Virus record (IMG/VR): IMGVR_UViG_3300028829_003112
Coordinates: 1 to 41,780 of that record
DNA: 41,780 nt
Reading direction: 5' to 3' (one strand)
Source of the DNA: a virus
This document shows positions 23,984-29,345 of the stretch, one piece after another. A model generated the notes under the pieces. The model worked only from the letters and a program-made list of their open reading frames with translations, did not search any database and had not been told where the DNA came from. The position numbers and the translations under genes were made by a program. How positions within the stretch are numbered: position 1 is the stretch's first letter; each line of letters begins with the position of its first letter.

Positions 23984-24237
23984 ACACGGAGGAACCTCAA
24001 GGGGACCTTAGGTCCTGCCCTGTGTGCAGAGAGTCCCGATACACCCCAAAGGTCCTAATAGTAACCAACGGGTTCCGAGTGGCTTGCACTAACCACAGGT
24101 GCGAGTTCGGGACTGAACGAACGCTACACCCTAAGGTCCCGCTGAGTGCTTACTCTGGGACCAAGTTCGGGTACAAGACACCAGCTTTAGCGAGGGCAGA
24201 ATGGAACAGATGTACAGAGCAACCCTTGGGCTCCTAG
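23971..24237 (+). CDS. Lar-like restriction-alleviation family protein (tentative)
   Basis: The 88-aa product starts at GTG 23971 inside the end of the previous gene; GTG 23956 is an alternative, and an ATG-like start at 23911 would overlap much further. It has the order CPVC near the N-terminus, VACTNHRCEFG in the middle, and a C-terminal LARAEWNRC. This CPxC ... VxCxxxxCxxG ... AxAEWNR plan is that of Lar restriction-alleviation proteins found in many phages and prophages, whose prototype modulates type I restriction-modification. Its right-end location differs from the T7 ocr gene at the left end. Function is inferred from the motif plan only. Confidence 0.6.
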   Translation: MSELDTEEPQGDLRSCPVCRESRYTPKVLIVTNGFRVACTNHRCEFGTERTLHPKVPLSAYSGTKFGYKTPALARAEWNRCTEQPLGS

Positions 24238-24536
24238 CGGCCCTCTTGGTAGGATGCGTGTCGTACACGGACACCGAGAGTGGCCTAGAGATCCGCAGAG
24301 TGGGTCTTAGGTCCTCGGTGGTCATTGAGAGTACCGTGAGTCCACTTGGAGTGACCACGACCACGAACGTGACCGGGGGAGTCCCTGAGTCGGCGTACGA
24401 GGGGGTCATTCGGGAACTGAGGGATGTCCTTGTGGGACCTAAGGTCCGTACGGCGGAGCCGAACGAGGGGCGGAGCCGAACGAGGGGCGGAGCCGAACGA
24501 GGGGCGGAGCCGAACGAGGGGCGGAGCCCCGAGTGA
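24201..24536 (+). CDS. Lipoprotein, possible outer-membrane spanin, with repeat-encoded tail
   Basis: The 111-aa product begins MEQMYRATLGLLAALLVGC: a short basic N-region, a hydrophobic core and the lipobox LVGC, so it should be cleaved and lipidated at C19. ATG 24210 is an equally good start. The mature part is polar and threonine/valine-rich. The last 27 residues are read through four tandem 17-bp DNA repeats, so successive copies are read in successive frames and the tail is arginine/glutamate/glycine-rich. A small lipoprotein near the terminase genes of a T7-like phage suggests an o-spanin (Rz1-like), though it lacks the proline richness of typical Rz1. It overlaps the Lar-like gene by 37 bases. 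Confidence 0.62.
   Translation: MEQMYRATLGLLAALLVGCVSYTDTESGLEIRRVGLRSSVVIESTVSPLGVTTTTNVTGGVPESAYEGVIRELRDVLVGPKVRTAEPNEGRSRTRGGAERGAEPNEGRSPE
24454..24528 (+). repeat. 17-bp tandem repeat, 4.4 copies, inside the lipoprotein gene
   Basis: Units CGGAGCCGAACGAGGGG occur at 24454, 24471, 24488 and 24505, all identical, followed by a partial CGGAGCC at 24522. Because 17 is not a multiple of three, any gain or loss of one unit shifts the frame of the downstream codons and moves the stop. Confidence 0.97.
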
Positions 24537-24636
24537 TCCTTAAGGGGCCCTAAGGTCCCCCTCAAAAATTCCTTAAAAATCCGTACGCCTATACGTCTAT
24601 CCCAAGAGCCCAGGTTCCCCCCGTCCCCCTCGCGCG

Positions 24637-24654
24637 CGTAGACACTATAACACG
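24637..24654 (+). promoter_or_regulatory. Putative phage RNA polymerase promoter, copy 1
   Basis: CGTAGACACTATAACACG contains CACTATA, the same core as T7, SP6 and K11 promoters; the upstream GTAGACACTATA is especially like SP6 GGTGACACTATA. By alignment, initiation would be near A24650. It lies downstream of terminase and lipoprotein genes, as phiOR does in T7. Confidence 0.7.
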
Positions 24655-24666
24655 TGCGCGGGCACA

Positions 24667-24684
24667 CGTAGACACTACAACGCG
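24667..24684 (+). promoter_or_regulatory. Putative phage RNA polymerase promoter, copy 2
   Basis: CGTAGACACTACAACGCG repeats copy 1 exactly 30 bp downstream with differences only at the TATA position and near the start site. The conserved part (CGTAGACACTA) is upstream of the melting region, where polymerase specificity contacts lie. Confidence 0.65.
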
Positions 24685-24793
24685 AGTAGGTCAACGGCGC
24701 GTCGAGCTACTACATAAGGCGCTACAGCAGGCGAAGCTAAGCGGTAACGCGGGGGATTGATGGTCACCCGTTGAGGTGAGTGAGGTAGTACAT

Positions 24794-24862
24794 AGGGCAA
24801 CCAGCATAGAGCCTGGGGTGTCAACTTAGGTTGACGCTCGCAGTTTCTTTGTTGGTTGCCCT
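24794..24862. other. Nested inverted repeats (10-bp outer, 6-bp inner)
   Basis: AGGGCAACCA (24794-24803) pairs with TGGTTGCCCT (24853-24862), and between them GTCAAC-TTAG-GTTGAC (24820-24835) is a perfect hairpin. The 3' arm is followed by CTTTCGTCCCTTT. Downstream of the last late gene this may be a terminator, or a structure tied to genome-end processing. Confidence 0.7.
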
Positions 24863-24905
24863 CTTTCGTCCCTTTGCGTCATTGTGACACTAAGCCTCGG
24901 AAAGA

Positions 24906-24974
24906 TCCGCGCAAGCTCCCCAAGAATCACAGGTTGCGGAGCGAATCCGCGCAGTTGCGGAGAGTTTTCCGCAA
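24906..24974. promoter_or_regulatory. Operator-like cluster of TTGCGGA half-sites
   Basis: Five half-sites occur within 69 bp: TCCGCGCAA (24906), TTGCGGA (24934), TCCGCGCA (24946), TTGCGGA (24955) and TCCGCAA (24968). The last two make a perfect inverted pair with a six-base spacer. The cluster lies between the phage promoters and the first early gene, next to an AT-rich CTATAAAGTTTAT at 24993-25005. A repressor-binding region is the simplest reading. Confidence 0.6.
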
Positions 24975-25111
24975 GCACGCACTATCAACTCTCTATAAAG
25001 TTTATCGCTTAGCCCATTCCTGAATCTGTGTGGATTCCTTGAACTCCGCCCAACCTTGGGCACAGTACCGACATGCCGAACGACACTCACAACCAAACAA
25101 GGGGCCAGAAC

Positions 25112-25327
25112 ATGTACTACTACACTTTCCACGCAGTCAACGCTCACACCGGCGAACTCTCACACCGCGAAGAGTTGAACTTTGACGAACTCGATAGCTT
25201 CATGCTAGGAGCGCGCCGCCGCCACGCGGCTTGCAGGGTGCGGCGCAACGATGGTCGTACCGTCTGGTACGATGACAACGGGACCGATTGGGTACGGGTA
25301 GGTGCCCCCGTGGCGGTGGTAGCGTAG
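25112..25327 (+). CDS. First early gene, small protein of unknown function
   Basis: The 71-aa product starts at ATG 25112, eight bases after AAGGGG at 25099-25104; an upstream in-frame ATG at 25073 lacks a ribosome-binding site. The sequence MYYYTFHAVNAHTGELSHRE and the basic middle ARRRHAACRVRRNDGRTVWY suggest a small mixed fold with a possible nucleic-acid-binding face. It is the first credible gene after the operator-like cluster and so is probably immediate early. No family is recognised. Confidence 0.62.
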   Translation: MYYYTFHAVNAHTGELSHREELNFDELDSFMLGARRRHAACRVRRNDGRTVWYDDNGTDWVRVGAPVAVVA

Positions 25328-25880
25328 TAAGTCGAAACGCCCACTACTGGGCGTCCGTGGGAACCTAGCCGAACCTACGCTGATGAGACACGGCTAACAA
25401 TCTAACCGATAAGGACACCCTGAAACTTAGACTTGACAAGTAGGCCCCGTCGCGACTCGCGGCCACTCCTACCGCCAGCCAAGCTAAGCATGAGTAACAC
25501 AGCAGGCACTCACCGCGACCGAGTGCAGCTAGGCCCGCCACAGCCTACTATCCGCCCAACTAGGGGGCGCACGCTGAGGGAGTCGGATCGACCCCAGCTA
25601 AAACCATACCCTTCTTTCATATGCGAGAGGGAGTTAGGGGGAAAGCATCCCCTACACGGACCGACTACAACGGCACACCGTTAGACACTCCGAGGCCTCT
25701 AAGGTTCTCGAAAGACTTCCAAGGTGCTTGGCTTGCGCCAGTCAAACAAGGTGTAGCTAACGGAAGCTCCCTCCTTTCTTCCCTCTCGCTCCTACTAACT
25801 AACGCCAGTTGTGCGTTGGTCCCAGGGGTTGCCTATTGTGCAACCTTTGCGACCACTACACAACTACAAGGAAACACACC
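25328..25880 (+). other. Long spacer without a convincing gene
   Basis: This 553-base stretch has two open frames (from 25490 and 25621), but neither has a ribosome-binding site and their products look like random low-complexity translation. Visible structures are a hairpin TAGGGG (25635-25640) with CCCCTA (25649-25654), and another, GGTTGC (25827-25832) with GCAACC (25840-25845), followed by TTT, which resembles a weak terminator or leader stem just before the next gene. A TTGACA occurs at 25433-25438 without a -10 partner. It may encode a small RNA or leader; nothing firmer can be said. Confidence 0.5.
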
Positions 25881-26021
25881 ATGAACATGTACTCCGAACG
25901 TACACACCTGCTCACTGCGCTATATCACCACGAGTCTGAGCAATCCGCCAAACGCGTACTACTTGATACGTTTCTGACTTGCGTGGTTCTGCTGCCCGTC
26001 TGCGCTCTCATTATCCTTTAA
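25881..26021 (+). CDS. Small single-helix membrane protein
   Basis: The 46-aa product begins MNMYSERTHLLTALYHHESE and ends with the hydrophobic segment TFLTCVVLLPVCALIIL, predicting a C-terminal transmembrane helix with the N-terminus in the cytoplasm. The ATG at 25881 is eight bases after CAAGGAAA. The A/C-rich leader with AAGGA is shared with the next genes, which supports real translation. Function unknown; small C-terminally anchored early proteins of phages often target host membrane or exclusion functions, but nothing here identifies which. Confidence 0.62.
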   Translation: MNMYSERTHLLTALYHHESEQSAKRVLLDTFLTCVVLLPVCALIIL

Positions 26022-26050
26022 CCACAACCAAACACAAGGAACCCCAAACC

Positions 26051-26815
26051 ATGAACTACCAAACCGCACTCAAGTACACCCGTTACAACTCTGGAACTCA
26101 CTTTCTGGACTCCGGTGGGGCGTACGGTCGCACGTGGCAAACACCACCACCCGAACCCGAACCACTCCAGATCCCGCCCGACAACTCCGAGTGGCTGCAT
26201 GACGTCTCGATCAACGTTACACACATGCTCGCTACTCACTTCACACCCGAACCAATCCATTATGCGAACATGCAACGCGTACCAGGATTCACTACGGACG
26301 ATCTGGCCAACACAAGCTGGTTTGAGCACACGCAACTATATCTGGAGTCTCGCGGGTACGAACAACTCACACGGGACAATACGTTCCACTCCGAGAATGA
26401 CTTTGACCAGGACTTCATTTTCGAAATCTGGCAACGTCCGCACTGCTCAGTAGATGATTGGGCCTATGCGGACTCCAGCGAAGTTCTTATCGTCCTTTAC
26501 ATACACACAGGCTGCGACATTCGTGGCGGGTACTCCAAACCGTTGTTCGGTAACTTTGATCTGTACGATTATTGCATGCCACTCGACTGGACAGTTCAAT
26601 GGCACATTGAAGCCAATTCAGCAGCTACGGACGATGAAGCCGCGCAAGTAGACTCCTGGAACGACTCTGGCGAGTTCGGTACAGGGTACAGTTCTAACCC
26701 TACTTACCACCTTTCTGAGACAATCGGAACGGATGAAGGGACGTGGAAAGACGGTCAATTCCACTTCAAAAGTCTACCGTTCATCGCTACACCCAGCCAA
26801 CCATACTGGGACTAA
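26051..26815 (+). CDS. Conserved phage protein of unknown function (NSGTHFLDSGGAYGR motif)
   Basis: The 254-aa product begins MNYQTALKYTRYNSGTHFLD, then SGGAYGRTWQ. The NSGTHFLDSGGAYGR opening occurs in uncharacterised proteins of unrelated large and actinobacterial phages, so this is a mobile phage family of unknown role. The rest is acidic and unusually rich in aromatic residues, with DDWAYADSSEVLIVLYIHTG, then a stretch with GYSKPLFG-F-LYDYC. No enzyme motif is identified. It starts at ATG 26051 after CAAGGAACC and ends before a hairpin at 26835. Codon choice differs from the structural genes (more AAC/CAC-type codons), hinting at a different history. Confidence 0.75.
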   Translation: MNYQTALKYTRYNSGTHFLDSGGAYGRTWQTPPPEPEPLQIPPDNSEWLHDVSINVTHMLATHFTPEPIHYANMQRVPGFTTDDLANTSWFEHTQLYLESRGYEQLTRDNTFHSENDFDQDFIFEIWQRPHCSVDDWAYADSSEVLIVLYIHTGCDIRGGYSKPLFGNFDLYDYCMPLDWTVQWHIEANSAATDDEAAQVDSWNDSGEFGTGYSSNPTYHLSETIGTDEGTWKDGQFHFKSLPFIATPSQPYWD

Positions 26816-26834
26816 TCCTGTTTAACCTCTGATC

Positions 26835-26860
26835 AGGTCCGCTCAATCTTGGGCGGACCT
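26835..26860 (+). terminator. Hairpin after the 254-aa gene
   Basis: AGGTCCGC (26835-26842) and GCGGACCT (26853-26860) form a perfect 8-bp stem with a 10-base loop, 20 bases after the stop codon. It is followed by TGTC, not a T-run, so termination or mRNA 3'-end protection is possible but not certain. Confidence 0.55.
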
Positions 26861-26901
26861 TGTCAAACGCTAAGCTAAACCCAAACCACAAGGGACACCA
26901 C

Positions 26902-27030
26902 ATGCACCCAACAACACCCCCAACACACTCCGAACTCCGCGACCTTATCGAGATCGCTGAGATCTGCGGGGACCGCGAGACCGCCAGACGCCTTGCGCGT
27001 CAAATGATTAACCTGTACTTGGAGGGCTAA
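26902..27030 (+). CDS. Small 42-aa protein, unknown function
   Basis: ATG 26902 follows CAAGGGACACCAC, the A/C-rich leader type of this region. The product MHPTTPPTHSELRDLIEIAE continues with two amphipathic helices (ICGDRETARRLARQMINLYL) and ends EG. The GGAGGG within its last codons serves as ribosome-binding site for the next gene at 27032, so translation of the two is coupled. No family is recognised. Confidence 0.6.
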   Translation: MHPTTPPTHSELRDLIEIAEICGDRETARRLARQMINLYLEG

Positions 27031-27031
27031 A

Positions 27032-27544
27032 ATGGTACTCACTGAATCACAACTACTGGTGGACGGGTGTCACGGTCACTACGTGTCGTCTCGTTTCATG
27101 GCGAACTATCCTGAGATAGTAGCGCAACTCAACCTACCCACAGAGGAACTCGAAATCCTAAGGGACCACGAACACGAGTACCATGATGAAGCGTGGTCAG
27201 ATCTGCTCTCTTGGGGCTACACGTTCAAGGACCAACACGGCAACGAATGGACCTTGGAACAAATCGAAGGGGACCTATTCGCCTGCCGCTACGTAGAACC
27301 AGACGGATGGTGTTGCGTCGATTGCGTCCAGATGATAGCCAACAGCGAGTTGCCGCCAGATTGCACGGACGAACACGCAGAACAACTAGGCGAGATCTCC
27401 ACAGAGTGGTGTGTACTGGGTGACGTGGGCGACGGGTCGAGCGTTGATTCGTTTAGCTGGCAATCGTGCGACACGTGCAACAGCAGCTTAGGCGGTGAAC
27501 GTCACGCCCTAGCGTTCATCCCAAGAGAGGAGCCCTCCAAGTGA
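27032..27544 (+). CDS. Conserved phage protein with cysteine motifs, unknown function
   Basis: The 170-aa product starts at ATG 27032, five bases after GGAGGG. It is acidic, with the central WCCVDCVQMIAN cysteine group and a C-terminal SFSWQSCDTCNSSLGGERHA segment. The CDTC-SLGGERH ending recurs in unannotated proteins of diverse phages, and the two cysteine groups could bind one metal ion. No catalytic motif is evident. It ends with a GTGA overlap into a short membrane peptide gene. Function unknown. Confidence 0.75.
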   Translation: MVLTESQLLVDGCHGHYVSSRFMANYPEIVAQLNLPTEELEILRDHEHEYHDEAWSDLLSWGYTFKDQHGNEWTLEQIEGDLFACRYVEPDGWCCVDCVQMIANSELPPDCTDEHAEQLGEISTEWCVLGDVGDGSSVDSFSWQSCDTCNSSLGGERHALAFIPREEPSK

Positions 27545-27648
27545 TAACCTCAACCTCATCCCTACTCGGCTCACTTCTCCTTCTCACGCCCATAGCCCTC
27601 GCGCTACTCCTGGCAATCCTGCCGCTAGATCCTCCTGGGGGCGCGTAG
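27541..27648 (+). CDS. 35-aa hydrophobic membrane peptide
   Basis: GTG 27541 overlaps the upstream stop (GTGA), as for several coupled genes here. The product is VITSTSSLLGSLLLLTPIAL followed by ALLLAILPLDPPGGA, dominated by one long leucine/alanine membrane helix. The next small membrane-protein gene begins four bases after its stop, so these form a two-gene membrane cassette. Function unknown; short size leaves some doubt. Confidence 0.5.
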   Translation: MITSTSSLLGSLLLLTPIALALLLAILPLDPPGGA

Positions 27649-27652
27649 CCTC

Positions 27653-27772
27653 ATGGACACACAACAGACCCCACGAATTCTACTCGGACTGTTTGCGTTG
27701 TGGTACGCTGTGCTGCTCTTGGCGGCATGGTGTGACACAAGCGAGAGTGACCACAACAACGAGACCACCTAA
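27653..27772 (+). CDS. 39-aa single-helix membrane peptide
   Basis: ATG 27653 starts five bases after the preceding stop. The product MDTQQTPRILLGLFALWYAV continues LLLAAWCDTSESDHNNETT: a short polar N-terminus, one transmembrane helix (about residues 9-26) and an acidic/polar tail. Two adjacent frames each giving a clean helix make real coding more likely than chance. Function is unknown. Confidence 0.52.
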   Translation: MDTQQTPRILLGLFALWYAVLLLAAWCDTSESDHNNETT

Positions 27773-27786
27773 ACACCGCACCTACT

Positions 27787-27802
27787 CTAAACCCCGAACG
27801 GA
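27787..27802 (+). repeat. 16-bp direct repeat flanking the 149-aa gene (second copy 28258-28273)
   Basis: CTAAACCCCGAACGGA occurs identically at 27787-27802 and 28258-28273, immediately before the ribosome-binding region of the gene at 27812 and across its stop codon. The two copies bracket exactly one gene, the arrangement expected if that gene was inserted or can be excised by recombination. Confidence 0.85.
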
Positions 27803-27811
27803 ACCTCAAAA

Positions 27812-28261
27812 ATGACAGTAGCCGCAGCACTTAAAGAAGCACGCTCTTGCGTGTCTATGAATAAACTCGGAGACCAATGGCAAGTTTCCGTGTTCACGTC
27901 TCGCAACCTTTGGGAAGAAGGTAGCCCCAAAAGCTACTACGCAGCACTCCGAGAGAAACGCGGGGACATCGCAATGACCGCGCTCAGTCTGCTGTATCCG
28001 TTAGAGCAATACGAGTACGAAATCTCGAACTGGATTCACCACTACGATGATTCGCCCGCAGAAGAGATAGTGCGTAGCTTCTGCCGCAAGTTCTCAACCA
28101 CAATTCTCGTAGGCTACGACGCCATCGCGCACGCTGAGGCCACGGGTCTTAGTACCCTGGAAAAGTATACAGACCCCACGGAAGAAGCGCGCACAGTCAC
28201 AATCGAGGAAGCACGAGAGATTGCTAAAGAGGATCCCACTCTTATCTGGGTTACCGCCTAA
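27812..28261 (+). CDS. Unknown 149-aa protein bracketed by direct repeats
   Basis: The product begins MTVAAALKEARSCVSMNKLG and is mixed alpha/beta with an EYEISNWIHHYDDSPAEEIV stretch, a helical middle and an acidic C-terminal half (TIEEAREIAKEDPTLIWVTA). No family is recognised, and no membrane segment is present. It starts at ATG 27812, with CGGAACC upstream as a weak ribosome-binding site. It is the last plus-strand gene before a convergent minus-strand gene, and a hairpin lies just after its stop. The flanking 16-bp repeats mark it as a likely acquired unit. Confidence 0.7.
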   Translation: MTVAAALKEARSCVSMNKLGDQWQVSVFTSRNLWEEGSPKSYYAALREKRGDIAMTALSLLYPLEQYEYEISNWIHHYDDSPAEEIVRSFCRKFSTTILVGYDAIAHAEATGLSTLEKYTDPTEEARTVTIEEAREIAKEDPTLIWVTA

Positions 28262-28271
28262 ACCCCGAACG

Positions 28272-28307
28272 GAGCGCCCTAGCTACACCAAGTACCCTAG
28301 AGCGCTC
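28272..28307. terminator. Hairpin between convergent genes
   Basis: GAGCGC-C-CTAG (28272-28282) pairs with CTAG-A-GCGCTC (28297-28307), an 11-position stem with one mismatch and a 14-base loop. It sits between the stop of the plus-strand gene and the stop of the minus-strand gene, so it may terminate both. There are no long T-runs. Confidence 0.55.
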
Positions 28308-28317
28308 GATTCGAAGT

Positions 28318-28506
28318 TTAGCCTTGAGCCATCTGCTCCAGCCACTCCACCAACCCTACCAGCTCTCCCGCGTCCGTGCGGTTATCTGCGCGTACCTTGA
28401 ACTGGGTGCCGTCCGAGAGTTGAACGGTAGCCGCGATGGCTATAGGGTAACTGCTTGGGCTCGCGCCCTTTCCTGAGCGCGCATAAGCGCTTGATTGGGT
28501 AGACAT
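28318..28506 (-). CDS. Lone minus-strand gene, small protein of unknown function
   Basis: The 62-aa product MSTQSSAYARSGKGASPSSY continues with PIAIAATVQLSDGTQFKVRA and a helical end (TDAGELVGLVEWLEQMA). On the minus strand the ATG is preceded at a proper distance by a perfect AGGAGG (28513-28518 on the plus strand as CCTCCT), so this is a real gene. It is the only credible gene on this strand in the window. Opposed genes in temperate phages are often regulators, but no helix-turn-helix is apparent here. Family is not recognised. Confidence 0.75.
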   Translation of the reverse strand: MSTQSSAYARSGKGASPSSYPIAIAATVQLSDGTQFKVRADNRTDAGELVGLVEWLEQMAQG

Positions 28507-28542
28507 CTAGGTGCCTCCTATATCGGTTCTGTTGTGTGGTCC

Positions 28543-28592
28543 AGACTGCTCGTAACAGTCTGTAGACCCTGGGAGGGCGTTGAGCCCTCTTT
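28543..28592 (+). terminator. Two hairpins upstream of the minus-strand gene
   Basis: AGACTG-CTCGTAA-CAGTCT (28543-28561) is followed by GAGGGC-GTTGA-GCCCTC (28573-28589) and TTT. On the minus strand these lie in the 5' leader of the lone gene; on the plus strand the second resembles a terminator. Direction of action is undecided. Confidence 0.5.
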
Positions 28593-28700
28593 GCGCTCGT
28601 ACCCTAGGCCCTCCGCGAGCCTGCTTCAAGGCCCATTCCGAGATTTAATTCCACGGTCTTTCCGTGCCCTTTTCCGCGTGCCTCCCTGGCCACCGCTCCT

Positions 28701-28740
28701 GCCCGCTCCCGCCCGCTCCCACCCGCTCCCGCCCGCTCCC
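28701..28740 (+). repeat. 10-bp tandem repeat, four copies
   Basis: GCCCGCTCCC is repeated at 28701, 28711, 28721 (first base A) and 28731, in a strongly pyrimidine-rich plus strand. A degenerate copy precedes it at about 28692. Confidence 0.93.
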
Positions 28741-28760
28741 ACACACCCGCACGCGCCCCC

Positions 28761-28836
28761 TCGTTAGTCGTTGCGCTTTAGGAGCCCTTCGTTAGTCGTT
28801 GCGCTTTAGGAGCCCCTCGTTAGTCGTTGCTTTTTT
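28761..28836 (+). repeat. 28-bp tandem repeat, two and a half copies, ending in a T-run
   Basis: Units beginning TCGTTAGTCGTTGC start at 28761, 28789 and 28817. The first two are full 28-bp copies differing at one base; the third stops after 14 bases and runs into TTTTTT (28831-28836). With the 10-bp repeats just upstream, the 28507-28905 spacer of about 400 bases contains no gene. Confidence 0.93.
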
Positions 28837-28905
28837 CACCCACCCACAACCCCAAACCCGCCTAACCTTAGGCACACACCCAAAACCCAAAGGACCCCCC
28901 AAGCC

Positions 28906-28968
28906 ATGCTTAACCCCTACCTTCCTATCTCGTTCTTTCAGTACCCAAGCGGTCCCATCCGTTGCTAA
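28906..28968 (+). CDS. 20-aa leader-type peptide
   Basis: ATG 28906 follows AAAGGA with a C-rich spacer and encodes MLNPYLPISFFQYPSGPIRC. Its stop TAA (28966-28968) lies two bases beyond the TTG start of the next gene at 28962, so it could serve as a translational-coupling leader. It is very short and may simply be chance. Confidence 0.35.
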   Translation: MLNPYLPISFFQYPSGPIRC

Positions 28969-29345
28969 CTGACTTCTCGTTCAAACCCACACGCCCCCTT
29001 CGTAGAGGCCAACACCACACCTTGTACCAGTACTGGGACCACCGGGCAACCCCTAGCGGCTCCTTAGTAGCCCTTGACGCGTCACACCCTGAGCGCCAAG
29101 GTTCCCAAACCCTGAGTCCTCGCCTAGCCCTTATCCACTTCTACGAGATGCGTCCAGATGCGCTGTACGGGTGGCACCACACTAAGGCCGTAGAGGTTGA
29201 AGGACGACGCGGGGTAGTGGTACTCTTCAAAGCGAACCCCGAAGACCCGCCACGAGCAATAGGTGTGTTCATTGAGTCGCACCAGTACACACACGCTAAG
29301 CAGCGTATTGAGACACTAAAACTAACAGATGGAAACACTAAATAA
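28962..29345 (+). CDS. Unknown 127-aa protein
   Basis: The open frame starts at TTG 28962 (LTDFSFKPTRPLRRGQHHTL) without its own obvious ribosome-binding site; it may be coupled to the 20-codon frame that ends at 28968. ATG 29148 would lose half the protein. The product is basic in the first third and contains RLALIHFYEMRPDALYGWHH, then GVVVLFKANPEDPPRAIGVF. No family is recognised. It overlaps the next gene by one base (TAATG). Confidence 0.6.
   Translation: MLTDFSFKPTRPLRRGQHHTLYQYWDHRATPSGSLVALDASHPERQGSQTLSPRLALIHFYEMRPDALYGWHHTKAVEVEGRRGVVVLFKANPEDPPRAIGVFIESHQYTHAKQRIETLKLTDGNTK

Noticed and set aside
25490-25884. Two overlapping plus-strand frames in the 25.3-25.9 kb spacer
   Set aside because: No ribosome-binding sites, low-complexity products, and the second runs into the start of a better supported gene.
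28495-28767. Open frame across the 10-bp repeats
   Set aside because: Its C-terminal half is only the translation of the GCCCGCTCCC repeats (proline/alanine-rich), and it starts within the 5' end of the minus-strand gene.
28761-28836. CRISPR-like appearance of the 28-bp repeats
   Set aside because: Copies are directly adjacent with no spacers and number only two and a half, so this is a tandem repeat.
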